Positions 23,393 through 33,209 are shown, counted from the first letter of the stretch. The stretch is DNA of 64,000 bases from CAG-273 sp051891195 (GCA_051891195.1 JBJFEZ010000061.1:14195-78194); one strand, 5' to 3'. Numbers and translations are program-made. Notes: generated by a model not told the origin, from the letters alone.

Positions 23393-25690
23393 CTATTTGG
23401 TCGGTTTTACATTATATTCTATTAGTTTTATATTTATTATTTTATTTGTAAATTCATCTTTTAGATAATTATATTTAAATTCTTCCTTACTTGCTTCTTC
23501 TAAAATAAATTTTTCTAAATTTACTAATACTTCGTCTGATAAGTTCATTCCTAAAGGTAAGGTTTGGTTAATATTGTCAAAAAATATTATATTTGAATAA
23601 TATAATATTGGCATACCTTCTTTTATGTTTAATTTATACAAATATATTGTGTTTTCTTCCAGCTTTTCTTTAATAGCATTATTTTCATTTAAGTGGAACA
23701 TTTGTAAATTTGTTTTATCCAATTCTTCACTAGTAGATAAATATATTGGCATATTATATACAGAAGAAATTTTGCAAAATGCCTCTTTTATTAATTTTAA
23801 ATAATTTCTTAAGTTATCAATATATATACTAAGCTCTGTTTGAGAATTTATATTTAGTATCTTATATTTGTCTCTTTCATTTTCTCTATGTTTTGTATTA
23901 TTTATAGTTTTTGTTTTTGTTTGATCATCAAACAAGCTTCCAAAAATGTCAAAATCTTTTAATTTTACAGTTTCAATATCCCTTTCATAGCTATTTTGTA
24001 GTTGTTCTAATTCATCTTGTAAAATTTTGTATTGTTCTTCATGTAGTTCATCTTTTTTTGCTTTATTTAAAATTTGACAAGAATATAGTGCTTGTTTAAC
24101 AGCAAATATACTATCTATTTCATTTTTAGAAAGCTTTCTTCTTTGGAGTTCATCTACTTTTTTGCCAAAATCTTCAATGTCTTCTTCATAATCAAAGGTC
24201 TTTTTTATTTTTTCATTTTGATTATTGTTTTCTTCTTCTCCTTCATTTAGGCTTGGTAATTCGTCTTTATTACTAAATTTCCAAAATTCAAATATACTTT
24301 TTTTATGCAGTTCTATTTCATTTAAATAAATATTTGCATTTTTTATTTTTCTTTCTAAATTAATAGATTTTAATTCTAATGCTTTTATATCTACATTTAA
24401 CTTTTTAACTACTTTTTCTCTTGCTTCTAATTTAGTACATATTTCTATTAAATCTTCAATGGTGTACTGATTTTTTGTTTCTTCTGTTATTGGTATACTT
24501 TTTTGTTTTTTGGTTTTCTCTTGATTTTCTGTTTTATTTAATGGTTTTAAGACTTTTTTTCTGTTTGAAAAATAGTATTTTACTTTTCCAAAAAAACTTT
24601 TTTTACATTCCAAAAATGTAGCAATTTGGCGTTGTTTTGTTAAAAATTTTGCTGTTTGGTCTTCTACTTCTATTTTTAGCTTTTCTAATTTTTCCTGTAG
24701 TTCTGTTATGGACTTATTTTGCAATGATAATCGCATATTTTTATTATCTATTTCTTCTTGAATAAATATAGCTAAGCTGCTATATGTAATGTTTTCATTG
24801 CTTAAAGTATATATAAATTCAATTTCTCCATTATTGTTAATTCCTGTTTTAAATTTATAGTAATCAGGATGTGCTGTAGATAAAATAAATAATGCTTTTA
24901 TTAATTTATATTTTTCTAAAGCTTCATCTTTGCTATTTAAAGTTATTGCATAATCTGTTTCAATATTTCCATATATTTTTGTTTTTCCCACTATTTTCAA
25001 TGATAGTTTATTTTTTACGCTATACACTTCAAATATATTAGGCCAATCTTTTGTAAAATACCATAAATAGTTTTCTAAGTCTGTAATTTGCGTTCTTGTT
25101 AAATAACTTCCCGAATATTCCATATGACTTATTGGAACAAATATTGTCTCTTTTTTTCTTGTTTTTTTGGCTTCTATTTGTTTTTTTAATAAATAAAATA
25201 ATGCTGTATTATTTGCTTCATTTGTTGGCACCAGCATAAAATATTTATCTGATATATCTGAATAATATATTTGCCATATGTAATTATTTTGATATTTTAC
25301 TGTATATGGAATATCGCTTTTAAATTTCTGTTGTTGTTTTTCAACTTCTTCTATTTCTTGTAAATTAGTATCATTTAACATTTTTAAAAATGTTGCAAAT
25401 TTCTCTATATTTTCCTCATTTTTAGAATCTAAATATGCAAATATAGGTGATGCTAATTTATACTTTTCGTTTAAACTTGTTAATCTATCTGTTGGTGTTA
25501 ATAATATTTGAATATCATTTACATCTATGTGTTTGTATATTTTATAACTATTATCATCATATGCTTTAGTTGGTCTAAATGAAAATGGTGTAAATTCAGT
25601 TAAATAATTTGGAATTTTTTCTAAATCTAGCCCTATATATGATAATTTTTCTTTTAATTTTTCTTTATCTTCTGCAATATTTTTAGACAT
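23393..25690 (-). CDS. large coiled-coil protein of unknown function
   Basis: Start at 25690, after AAGGAGG; 765 residues. The N-terminal 300 residues are a mixed alpha/beta region (FSFRPTKAYDDNSYKIYKHI, YTVKYQNNYIWQIYYS, FVPISHMEYSGSYLT). A long coiled coil spans about 330-370, then a basic stretch (FFGKVKYYFSNRKK), further coiled coil to about 590 and a C-terminal alpha/beta region. No transmembrane segment or enzymatic motif is evident. The lone gene has a strong ribosome site. It may be a scaffold or filament-type protein. I do not recognise the family. Confidence 0.6.
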   Translation of the reverse strand: MSKNIAEDKEKLKEKLSYIGLDLEKIPNYLTEFTPFSFRPTKAYDDNSYKIYKHIDVNDIQILLTPTDRLTSLNEKYKLASPIFAYLDSKNEENIEKFATFLKMLNDTNLQEIEEVEKQQQKFKSDIPYTVKYQNNYIWQIYYSDISDKYFMLVPTNEANNTALFYLLKKQIEAKKTRKKETIFVPISHMEYSGSYLTRTQITDLENYLWYFTKDWPNIFEVYSVKNKLSLKIVGKTKIYGNIETDYAITLNSKDEALEKYKLIKALFILSTAHPDYYKFKTGINNNGEIEFIYTLSNENITYSSLAIFIQEEIDNKNMRLSLQNKSITELQEKLEKLKIEVEDQTAKFLTKQRQIATFLECKKSFFGKVKYYFSNRKKVLKPLNKTENQEKTKKQKSIPITEETKNQYTIEDLIEICTKLEAREKVVKKLNVDIKALELKSINLERKIKNANIYLNEIELHKKSIFEFWKFSNKDELPSLNEGEEENNNQNEKIKKTFDYEEDIEDFGKKVDELQRRKLSKNEIDSIFAVKQALYSCQILNKAKKDELHEEQYKILQDELEQLQNSYERDIETVKLKDFDIFGSLFDDQTKTKTINNTKHRENERDKYKILNINSQTELSIYIDNLRNYLKLIKEAFCKISSVYNMPIYLSTSEELDKTNLQMFHLNENNAIKEKLEENTIYLYKLNIKEGMPILYYSNIIFFDNINQTLPLGMNLSDEVLVNLEKFILEEASKEEFKYNYLKDEFTNKIINIKLIEYNVKPTK

Positions 25691-25885
25691 AGTAGCCTCC
25701 TTATTATATTGAAAGTATATCATAAAGAAATTTTTGTTACAATCATTTATATTAAAAATTCAAGGGAATTTCATTGTTTATTACAAAATTGTAATATTTT
25801 ATAAATAGATAGGAGTTCTAAACAGTAGAGTTATAGGGGCTTTCATTAAATTCCCCCTTTCAAAGCAGCAATCTTGATATTTTAT

Positions 25886-25914
25886 TTGACTATACACATT
25901 TTAAGTGTTATAAT
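25886..25914 (+). promoter_or_regulatory. sigma-A promoter of the 80-residue orphan
   Basis: TTGACT, exactly 17 bases, TATAAT; GGAGGAG follows at about 25944. The gap 25691-25885 otherwise shows only a small AT-rich inverted repeat near 25780. Confidence 0.8.
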
Positions 25915-25959
25915 AGATTTTACAAGTTTAATTAAATATTTTAGGAGGAGAGTTTTTTT

Positions 25960-26202
25960 ATGGAAAACTGCAAAACTTGTGTCGTAACTATTCAGTACCG
26001 CTTCTATACTCCTTACGAAATTGTTGAAGGAGGCTATGAAACAACCTGCTTTCGGAAGTTCTCTGTTTTTGAAGAAAGAATGGAGCTTGTAAAAAGCTTA
26101 CTGGACTGTTACGGAGCCGTGTACAACTCTGAAGAGGATATCTTTGAGTTATCATCTATGGAAAGCTACGAGGCAATGACAGAGTATCTGTCTACTCTGT
26201 AA
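25960..26202 (+). CDS. 80-residue orphan protein of atypical base composition
   Basis: 80 residues starting MENCKTCVVTIQYRFYTPYE and ending MESYEAMTEYLSTL; small, acidic, aromatic-rich, no known domain. Strong promoter, GGAGGAG site and a perfect terminator surround it. Codons are unlike the neighbours (CTG, ACC, TAC, GGC frequent). No partner gene is adjacent. It is probably a real, well-expressed small protein; function unknown. Confidence 0.65.
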   Translation: MENCKTCVVTIQYRFYTPYEIVEGGYETTCFRKFSVFEERMELVKSLLDCYGAVYNSEEDIFELSSMESYEAMTEYLSTL

Positions 26203-26210
26203 ACTCCTCT

Positions 26211-26244
26211 AAAAAGGAATTACCAAATTTGGTAATTCCTTTTT
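26211..26244. terminator. bidirectional terminator between the orphan and thrS
   Basis: A perfect 17-bp palindrome-like stem around AAAAAGGAATTACC, with U-runs in both directions. The thrS stop codon touches it. Confidence 0.9.
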
Positions 26245-26245
26245 T

Positions 26246-28168
26246 TTAGTTGTTTTCATAACTTTCAATTTGTTGTTTTATTTTTTCTATAAAACTATTT
26301 AATGGCATTTGTCCAATATCTCCATCTTTTCTTGAACGAACTCCCACGCTATTACCTTCTACTTCTTTATCTCCTAATATTAACATATATGGTATTTTTT
26401 GAAGTTGTGCTTCACGAATTTTGTATCCTATTTTTTCTTGTCTATCATCTAGTTCTGCACGAATGCCATTTTTGCTTAGTTCTTCTAATACTTTTTGGGC
26501 ATATTCTTTATGAGCATCTGCTATAGGCAATAATTTTACTTGGACTGGTGCTAGCCAAGTTGGAAATGCTCCTGCATAATGTTCTGTAATTATTCCTATA
26601 AATCTTTCAAATGAACCAAATAATGCTCTGTGAATCATAATTGGTGTTTTCTTTTCTCCATCTGAATCAATGTAAGATAAGTTAAACCTTAATGGTAATT
26701 GGAAGTCTACTTGTACAGTTCCCATTTGCCATTCTCTTCCTAAACAGTCCTTCATTTTTATATCAATTTTTGGACCATAAAATGCTCCATCACCTTCATT
26801 AATACGATAATTGTCTTTTCCACAAAGTTCATTTAATACATCTCTTAAATCAGATTCTGCTTTATTCCATAAGCTTAATTCTCCCATATAGTCTTCTGGT
26901 CTAGTAGATAGAGTTAAAATAAAGTCTAAACCAAAAATATTATATAACTTCTTTGCAATTTCTAGAATTTCTTTAATCTCTTCTTTAATTTGAGATTCCA
27001 TTACAAAGTTATGTGAATCATCTTGTCTAAACATTCTTACTCTAAACAAACCATTTAATTGACCAGATTTTTCATTTCTATGAATAACGTCAATGTCACT
27101 AAAACGAAGTGGTAAGTCTTTATAGCTTCTTAGCTTACTTTGGTAAATTTTAATAGAGTTTGGGCAGTTCATTGGTTTTAATGCTTGTTCATTTCCATCA
27201 CTATCTGTTAATACAAACATATCTTCTTTGTAGTGCTCCCAATGTCCTGAAGTTTTCCATAAACTACTACTGTTTAATTGTGGTCCTGAAAATTCTTGAT
27301 ATCCTCTCTTTTTATGCTCTTTTCTCCAAAGGTCTATTAATACATTCATCATTGTAAATCCCTTTGGTAACCAATATGCCATTCCTGGAGCAGTTTCGTC
27401 AAAAAAGAATAAATCCAACTCTTTTCCTAGTTTTCTATGGTCTCTCTTTTTAGCTTCTTCTATCATAAATAAATATTCTTCTAACATACTAGCTTTAGGG
27501 AAAGAAATACCATAAATTCTTTGTAAAGTTTGTTTTGTTTCGTCTCCTCTCCAATAAGCAGATGAAGAATTTAATAGTTTGAAAGCCTTAATTGCTCCTG
27601 TACTAGCTATATGTGGTCCTGCACATAGTTCTTTAAATTCACCTTGATCATAAAAACTAATTTCTTCGTCTTCTGGCAAGTCTTCAATTAATTCTACTTT
27701 GTATGGTTCTTTTCTGTCTTGCATTAATTTAATGGCTTCATTTCTTGGTAAAGTGTATCTTGTAATTTCTAAATTTTCTTTTACAATTTTTTTCATTTCT
27801 TCTTCAATTTTGCTTAAGTCTTCTTCTGAGAAAGGTTTTTCTACATCAAAATCATAATAAAAACCATTATCAATAGAAGGTCCTATTGTTAATTTTACAC
27901 TATCACCATAAATTCTTTTAATAGCTTGTGCCATAATATGAGAAGTTGTATGCCAAAATGCTTTTTTACCTTCTAAGTCATCAAACGTTAAAATTTCTAA
28001 TTTACAGTCCTTTTCAATTAAAGTACGTAAATCTTTAACTTCTCCATCAATTTTTGCTACCATGGCATTACGTGCCAAACCTTCACTTAATTGTTTTGCT
28101 ACATCTAAAACTGAAGAGCCTTCTTTTACTTCTATTTTAGATCCATCTTTTAATTCTACTTTTATCAT
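26246..28168 (-). CDS. thrS: threonyl-tRNA synthetase
   Basis: 640 residues, full length. N-terminal TGS domain (MIKVELKDGSKIEVKEGSSV...ARNAMVAKIDGEVKDL), then the editing domain with HTTSHIMAQAIKRIYG, the class II catalytic core with motif 2 FRVRMFRQDDSHNF, the zinc-ligand cysteine region MNCPNSIKIY, motif 3 MIHRALFGSFERFIGI, and the C-terminal anticodon-binding domain (VQVKLLPIADAHKEYAQKVLEELSKNGIRAELDDR). It charges tRNA-Thr. Transcription is controlled by the T-box leader directly upstream. GGAGG precedes the ATG. Confidence 0.97.
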   Translation of the reverse strand: MIKVELKDGSKIEVKEGSSVLDVAKQLSEGLARNAMVAKIDGEVKDLRTLIEKDCKLEILTFDDLEGKKAFWHTTSHIMAQAIKRIYGDSVKLTIGPSIDNGFYYDFDVEKPFSEEDLSKIEEEMKKIVKENLEITRYTLPRNEAIKLMQDRKEPYKVELIEDLPEDEEISFYDQGEFKELCAGPHIASTGAIKAFKLLNSSSAYWRGDETKQTLQRIYGISFPKASMLEEYLFMIEEAKKRDHRKLGKELDLFFFDETAPGMAYWLPKGFTMMNVLIDLWRKEHKKRGYQEFSGPQLNSSSLWKTSGHWEHYKEDMFVLTDSDGNEQALKPMNCPNSIKIYQSKLRSYKDLPLRFSDIDVIHRNEKSGQLNGLFRVRMFRQDDSHNFVMESQIKEEIKEILEIAKKLYNIFGLDFILTLSTRPEDYMGELSLWNKAESDLRDVLNELCGKDNYRINEGDGAFYGPKIDIKMKDCLGREWQMGTVQVDFQLPLRFNLSYIDSDGEKKTPIMIHRALFGSFERFIGIITEHYAGAFPTWLAPVQVKLLPIADAHKEYAQKVLEELSKNGIRAELDDRQEKIGYKIREAQLQKIPYMLILGDKEVEGNSVGVRSRKDGDIGQMPLNSFIEKIKQQIESYENN

Positions 28169-28194
28169 AATTACCTCCTTTTTATGAACAAAAC

Positions 28195-28424
28195 AAATAC
28201 ACTCCTAAAGTATTTCTACTTTAGGAGTGCTTATTTTACACGGTTCCATCCTATTTTTAACTTAATTAATCTTTAACGCAGACTTACGCCTAGTTTTGGC
28301 TAGGAACTAATGAGGTAGTTTTTCAAATTCGTTTGTTTAAATTGGCTTTCAGCCGGTGACCAATTCTCTCTTTTAATAACCTTAATTTTACTTTGTCTCA
28401 TTTTTGTTTTTATTTTTCAAACTA
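28195..28424 (-). promoter_or_regulatory. threonine T-box riboswitch in the thrS leader
   Basis: On the minus strand, the leader has a stem I with GAGAATTGG...CCAATTT, a candidate specifier ACT ACC (both threonine codons) after GAAAA, the T-box bulge sequence AGGATGGAACCGTG (28239-28252) and a 12-bp terminator stem ACTCCTAAAGTA/TACTTTAGGAGT (28200-28228) followed by a U-rich tract. Uncharged tRNA-Thr should stabilise the antiterminator and allow thrS expression. Confidence 0.9.
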
Positions 28425-28430
28425 TATATT

Positions 28431-28460
28431 ATTATACTAGCTTTTATAGTGATTTGTCAA
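28431..28460 (-). promoter_or_regulatory. promoter of the thrS T-box transcript
   Basis: TTGACA and TATAAT with an 18-base spacer on the minus strand, just past the trxA stop. Confidence 0.8.
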
Positions 28461-28468
28461 GATACAAG

Positions 28469-28777
28469 CTATATTAATTTTAATATGTCTTCTTTTGGTT
28501 GTACACCTATTGTTCTTCCTGTTTCTTTTCCATTTTTTATAACTAAAAATGTTGGAATTGTCATTACTTCATACTTTTCTGCTAATTCTTGATTTTCATC
28601 TATATTTACTTTACATACTTTTACCTTATCTCCCATAGTTTCTGCAATATTATCTACTACTGGTGACATCATTCTACAAGGTCCACACCAACTTGCCCAA
28701 AAGTCTATTAATACTGGTTTTTCTGATTGTAATACCTCCATTTCAAAATTTTCATTGTTTAATTCTGTTATATTCAT
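28469..28777 (-). CDS. trxA: thioredoxin
   Basis: 102 residues with the redox motif WASWCGPCRMM at residues 28-38 and the cis-proline segment TIPTF. It transfers electrons from thioredoxin reductase to protein disulfides. It is 30 bp downstream of trxB, so both form one operon and redox pair. Confidence 0.96.
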   Translation of the reverse strand: MNITELNNENFEMEVLQSEKPVLIDFWASWCGPCRMMSPVVDNIAETMGDKVKVCKVNIDENQELAEKYEVMTIPTFLVIKNGKETGRTIGVQPKEDILKLI

Positions 28778-28807
28778 AACTATTCTCCTTTCATTTTATT
28801 ATATTAA

Positions 28808-29650
28808 TTATTTAAGTACTGCCAAACCTGCCTTAGTGCCTTCATATACTGCTTTAGATATTTGTAATAGTCCTCCTGTACAGTCTCCACAAGCAAATAG
28901 TCCAGGTACCGTTGTTTCCATATTTTCATTTACAACAATGCTGTTATTTTCAATTCTTGCACCAATTTTTCTTGCCAAGTCATTACTTGAAGCAGTTCCC
29001 AGAGCTATAAAAAGCCCATTTAAAAATTGTTTAGTATTATCTTCAAATTCTACTTCTTGTAGCTTAGTATCTCCTCTAAATTCTCGTATTTTTTTAGTAT
29101 TTACTTTTATATTATCACTTCTATTTTCTACTATTTGTTCTCCATTTGTAAATACTGTTACTGAATTTGCTACAGGTTCTAATGCTTGTAATTCGTGAAT
29201 AGCATAGTTGCCATTTCCTAAAACAGCTACATCTTTTCCTTTATAAAAAAATGCATCACATACAGCACAATAGCTTACTCCTTTTCCTTCAAATTCTTTT
29301 ACACCTTTTATATTAGGAGTATTTCTGTTAGTTCCTGTAGCTAATATTACAGCTTTTGCTTTATATTTTGAATTGACTGTTTCTACCTCAAAATACTCTT
29401 GTTTTTCCACAGCAAGCACTTCATCTTCTACTACTTCTATTTCCAAATTTTCAGCCTGCTTCAATCCATTTATATAAAGCTCTTTGCCAGAAATTCCTTT
29501 AGGAAATCCATAATAATTTTCTATTGTTTTTACAGTATCTAATGTTCCACCCCTTTTTGATATAATTAAAACTGATAAATTTCTTCTTTTAGCATAAATA
29601 GCTGCAGATACTCCTGCTGGTCCTCCTCCTATTACAATTACGTCATACAT
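28808..29650 (-). CDS. trxB: thioredoxin reductase (NAD(P)H-dependent flavoprotein)
   Basis: 280 residues. FAD-binding GGGPAGVSAAIYA at residues 8-20, redox-active CAVCD in GVSYCAVCDAFFYKG, NAD(P)-binding GNGNYAIHE (a variant of the usual GGGxxA) and C-terminal FAD motif GLFACGDCTGG. The nucleotide motif GNGNYA departs from GGGNSA, so the electron donor (NADPH, NADH or ferredoxin, as in some clostridial relatives) is not certain. Slightly shorter than the 305-320 residues common in the family. First gene of trxB-trxA. Confidence 0.9.
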   Translation of the reverse strand: MYDVIVIGGGPAGVSAAIYAKRRNLSVLIISKRGGTLDTVKTIENYYGFPKGISGKELYINGLKQAENLEIEVVEDEVLAVEKQEYFEVETVNSKYKAKAVILATGTNRNTPNIKGVKEFEGKGVSYCAVCDAFFYKGKDVAVLGNGNYAIHELQALEPVANSVTVFTNGEQIVENRSDNIKVNTKKIREFRGDTKLQEVEFEDNTKQFLNGLFIALGTASSNDLARKIGARIENNSIVVNENMETTVPGLFACGDCTGGLLQISKAVYEGTKAGLAVLK

Positions 29651-29827
29651 ACTCTATCACCTTCTTTTTTTCAATTTATATTATTTTATTTAAGATTTTA
29701 ATTATTATACTTTTTATTAACTTATTTAAGAATATCATATAAATTTTGAAAAGTACATATTCTTTTAAAATAAAATTTATTTACTTTTATATAAAAATTT
29801 GATAATATATTTAAGAGGAGATTTGTT

Positions 29828-30382
29828 ATGAATGAAGCTATAGTAAAAAATAAAAAAGTAAAATTAAACCGCTTTCAGTTATATATATTATATTTCTTTT
29901 TATTTTCATTTATTGGTTGGCTTATGGAAACACTATTTGCTATATATAATTTAGGGCATTTTGTTAAACGTGGCTTTTTATATGGTCCTATTTGTCCTAT
30001 TTATGGTTATGGAGCTTTAATGCTTATTTTATTTTTAAATAAATATAAAAAAAATAATTTTAAGCTTTTTATATATTCTGCTATTATTTTTTCCGCCTTT
30101 GAATATGTTGTTAGTTATGGTTTAGATGCATTATTTGCAATGCATTGGTGGGATTATACAAATGAATTTTTTAATTTAAATGGTCGCATTAGCATTTTTT
30201 ATTCCTTTGCTTGGGGAATTATTGCAATTTTATTTATAAACCATATATATCCATTTTTTAAGAAAAAAGTTAATATACTATTGTCTAAAACTAATTATAT
30301 TATTCAAGTTATTTTAGTAAATACATTACTTGTTATATTTATTGTAGATACAGCAGCATCTTGTATTCGTTACCTAACATAG
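29828..30382 (+). CDS. CmpB-type putative ABC transporter permease (PF06541-like)
   Basis: 184 residues, GAGGAG before the start. About five membrane spans. The family signature is clear: YFFLFSFIGWLMETLFAIYN, FVKRGFLYGPICPIYGYGAL and a conserved DALFAMHWWDYT. These proteins are annotated as putative ABC permeases but no ATPase is nearby, and their function is unproven. Single gene. Confidence 0.8.
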   Translation: MNEAIVKNKKVKLNRFQLYILYFFLFSFIGWLMETLFAIYNLGHFVKRGFLYGPICPIYGYGALMLILFLNKYKKNNFKLFIYSAIIFSAFEYVVSYGLDALFAMHWWDYTNEFFNLNGRISIFYSFAWGIIAILFINHIYPFFKKKVNILLSKTNYIIQVILVNTLLVIFIVDTAASCIRYLT

Positions 30383-30460
30383 CTAAAATTTGAATATTAT
30401 TGTGGTTTGTGATATAATATATATTACAAATATATTTTTATTTGAAGGGAGTCCTTAATT

Positions 30461-30634
30461 ATGTTGTTGAACTACTTGCGGCAAATCGCTACAGTGGCAG
30501 CTAGTATTATAGGAATAATAGGAATCATTGCACTTTTTTCTAAAAACGGTTTCTTAGAAAAATTATTTGGCATTGTATGTATACTTATTTGCATCGCTTT
30601 CTTTTCTATTATTCTTCAGCTTTTCTCTTATTAA
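30461..30634 (+). CDS. 57-residue two-span membrane miniprotein
   Basis: The ATG at 30461 follows AAGGGAG at nine bases. The product has two hydrophobic helices (VAASIIGIIGIIALFS and FGIVCILICIAFFSIILQLF) linked by KNGFLEKL. A terminator follows 17 bases later. Small size and a private transcript fit a regulatory or toxin-like membrane peptide, but I do not recognise it. It lies 78 bp after the CmpB-like gene and may be co-transcribed. Confidence 0.6.
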   Translation: MLLNYLRQIATVAASIIGIIGIIALFSKNGFLEKLFGIVCILICIAFFSIILQLFSY

Positions 30635-30649
30635 GGCACATATCTCTCA

Positions 30650-30681
30650 AAAAGAGGTTCTTGTAATAAGAACCTTTTTTT
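30650..30681. terminator. terminator between the miniprotein and the methyltransferase
   Basis: Stem AGGTTCTT/AAGAACCT with flanking A- and T-runs, usable in both directions. Confidence 0.8.
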
Positions 30682-30685
30682 GCTA

Positions 30686-31276
30686 TCATTTTTTAATTTT
30701 AGATATAGCAAGGCCATCCCCTACTTCTAAAATTTCAGTTTCCATTTGTTCATTATTTGAAATTTCTGCAATATATTCCCTTAAATTTCTTACAGCTGTT
30801 CTTTGCTTGTGTTTGTTATAGTCACTCATAACATATCCTTTATATAGCACATTATCTGCTATAATTACTCCACCTTTTTTTATCATTCTTAATGCTTGAT
30901 TTAAGAAAAATGGATATTTACCTTTTGCCGCATCTATAAATACTATATCATATTCTTGATTTAGTGTTGGTAAAATCTCCACTGCATCGCCTTCATATAT
31001 ATTTATTTTTTCTTCTACCTCTGCCTTTTTTATATTCTCTTTTGCCTGTTTTACTCTTTCTTCATCTCTTTCAATAGTATCTATTTTTCCATTTGGCTCC
31101 AAATACTCAGAAAAGCAAATTGCAGAATATCCAACTGCTGTTCCTATTTCTAATATTCTTTTAGGCTTTGCTTGAGATAATATTTTTGATATTACTTCTA
31201 ATGTGTCATCCATTATAATTGGAACTTTATCTTCTAAAGCTTTTTGTTTAATTTTCTCAAGTTCTATTTTATTCAT
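30686..31276 (-). CDS. trmR: class I SAM-dependent O-methyltransferase (TrmR/YrrM-like)
   Basis: 196 residues. SAM motif ILEIGTAVGYSAICFSEYL at residues 41-59, IDTIERDEERVKQAKENI, then DIVFIDAAKGKYPFFL with the metal-binding Asp and ADNVLYKGYV, the pattern of the catechol O-methyltransferase-like YrrM/TrmR group. In Bacillus, TrmR methylates 5-hydroxyuridine at the wobble position of tRNA. The specific substrate here is inferred. It follows typA by 74 bp. Confidence 0.75.
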   Translation of the reverse strand: MNKIELEKIKQKALEDKVPIIMDDTLEVISKILSQAKPKRILEIGTAVGYSAICFSEYLEPNGKIDTIERDEERVKQAKENIKKAEVEEKINIYEGDAVEILPTLNQEYDIVFIDAAKGKYPFFLNQALRMIKKGGVIIADNVLYKGYVMSDYNKHKQRTAVRNLREYIAEISNNEQMETEILEVGDGLAISKIKK

Positions 31277-31350
31277 TTTTACTAATCTTCCTTAATATTA
31301 TTTTTTTCAAAGAATGGGCGATTAATTAACCGCCCTTTGTATATAAGTTT

Positions 31351-33174
31351 TTATTCAGCTGAATTTCTTCTTGCCATTCTTTCTCTTGTTTTGTTATCTA
31401 GTATTTTCTTTCTTAAACGAATATTTTTTGGTGTTATTTCAACTAGTTCATCTTCTTCTATAAATTCTATAGCTTTTTCTAATGACATTTGAATAGGTGG
31501 TACTAAACGAAGTGCTTCGTCAGAACCTGAAGCTCTAGTATTAGTTAAGTGCTTTTCTTTACATACATTTATAGAAATATCTTCATTTCTAGAGTTAATT
31601 CCTACTATCATTCCTTCATATACTTCTACGCCAGCACCAATTAATAACTCTCCTCTTTCTTGTGCATTATATAGTCCATAAGTAATAGATGTTCCAGCTT
31701 CAAATGCTACTAAAACTCCTCTTGTTCTTGCTTGAATTTCACCTTTATATGGCTCGTAACTATCAAAAATACTATTCATAGTTCCTTCACCTTTTGTGTC
31801 TGTTAAGAACTCTGTACGGTAACCAATTAATCCTCTTGCTGGAATTTTAAATTCTACTTTTGTATGTCCTGCTTCTGCCGGTTCCATATTAACCATTTCA
31901 GCTTTTCTTCTACCTAATTTTTCAATAACATTTCCTATACAGTCATCTGGTACATTTACAACAAGTCTTTCTATTGGTTCACATTTAACCCCATCAATTT
32001 CTTTAATAATAACTTTTGGACGAGATACTAATAGTTCAAAACCTTCTCTTCTCATTGTTTCTATTAATACAGATAAGTGTAACTCTCCACGTCCACAAAC
32101 TTCAAAACTGTCTGGTGTATCTGTTTCTTTTACACGTAAGCTTACATTTCTTTCTAATTCTTTAAATAATCTATCACGAATATGTCTAGATGTAACAAAT
32201 TGTCCTTCTTTTCCTGCTAGAGGTCCATTATTTACGCTAAATGTCATAGATACTGTTGGTTCATCAATATCAACAAATTCTATTTTTTCTGGGTTATTTA
32301 CATCACATACTGTTTCTCCAATGTTAATATCGCTAATTCCAGAAATACATAATATATCTCCTACTCCTACTTCTTCTACTTCTGTTCTTTTTAATCCTTG
32401 ATAAGTAAATAATTTTGCTATTTTTCCCTGAGCTATTTTACCATCTTTTTTGCATACTGCTACACTTTGACCTGCTTTAACAGTTCCACGTTCCACTCTA
32501 CCTACCGCAAGTCTTCCTAAATAATCATCATAATCAATATTAGAAACTAATAGTTGCATTGTTCCATCTTGTTCACAAGCTGGTGGATTTATATTTTTGA
32601 TTATTGTATCAAAAATACAAGTTACATTATCACTTTCTTCTTGTAAATTCATTTTAGCAATGCCATTTTTAGCTGATGCATATACAACAGGAAAATCTAG
32701 TTGTTCATCATTAGCATCAAGCTCAATAAATAGTTCTAATACTTTGTCTACTACTTTTAATGGATCTGCTCCTGGTCTGTCAATTTTATTTATAACAACT
32801 ATTGGTTTTAAATTTAATGCTAAAGATTTTTTTAAAACTTCTCTTGTTTGTGGCATTGGTCCTTCAAAAGCATCAACTAATAAAAGTACACCATCTACCA
32901 TTTTTAATACACGTTCTACTTCTCCACCAAAATCTGCGTGTCCTGGTGTATCTACAATATTTATTTTTGTTCCATTATACATAACTGATGTGTTTTTAGA
33001 AAGAATAGTAATACCTCTTTCTTTTTCAATATCTCCTGAATCCATTACTCTTTCTGATACTTGTTCATTTTCTCTAAATACATGGCTTTGTCTTAAAAGA
33101 GCATCAACTAAGGTTGTTTTTCCGTGGTCTACGTGTGCAATTATTGCTATATTTCTAATATTTTGATTGTTCAT
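31351..33174 (-). CDS. typA: TypA/BipA ribosome-associated GTPase
   Basis: 607 residues, normal length. G1 AHVDHGKT at residues 13-20, G2 ERGITI, G3 DTPGHADFGGEV, G4 NKIDRPGA; then the beta-barrel domain II, two EF-G-like domains and the BipA-specific C-terminus ending RKKILDNKTRERMARR. It helps assembly of the large ribosomal subunit under stress. It has its own promoter overlapping the end of plsC. Confidence 0.97.
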   Translation of the reverse strand: MNNQNIRNIAIIAHVDHGKTTLVDALLRQSHVFRENEQVSERVMDSGDIEKERGITILSKNTSVMYNGTKINIVDTPGHADFGGEVERVLKMVDGVLLLVDAFEGPMPQTREVLKKSLALNLKPIVVINKIDRPGADPLKVVDKVLELFIELDANDEQLDFPVVYASAKNGIAKMNLQEESDNVTCIFDTIIKNINPPACEQDGTMQLLVSNIDYDDYLGRLAVGRVERGTVKAGQSVAVCKKDGKIAQGKIAKLFTYQGLKRTEVEEVGVGDILCISGISDINIGETVCDVNNPEKIEFVDIDEPTVSMTFSVNNGPLAGKEGQFVTSRHIRDRLFKELERNVSLRVKETDTPDSFEVCGRGELHLSVLIETMRREGFELLVSRPKVIIKEIDGVKCEPIERLVVNVPDDCIGNVIEKLGRRKAEMVNMEPAEAGHTKVEFKIPARGLIGYRTEFLTDTKGEGTMNSIFDSYEPYKGEIQARTRGVLVAFEAGTSITYGLYNAQERGELLIGAGVEVYEGMIVGINSRNEDISINVCKEKHLTNTRASGSDEALRLVPPIQMSLEKAIEFIEEDELVEITPKNIRLRKKILDNKTRERMARRNSAE

Positions 33175-33209
33175 TTTTTATTACCTCTTAATTTAAAAAT
33201 AACGTTCCT

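Noticed and set aside
25740..25885. Possible riboswitch before the 80-residue gene
   Set aside because: Only short AT-rich hairpins; the promoter at 25886 would start transcription after this region.
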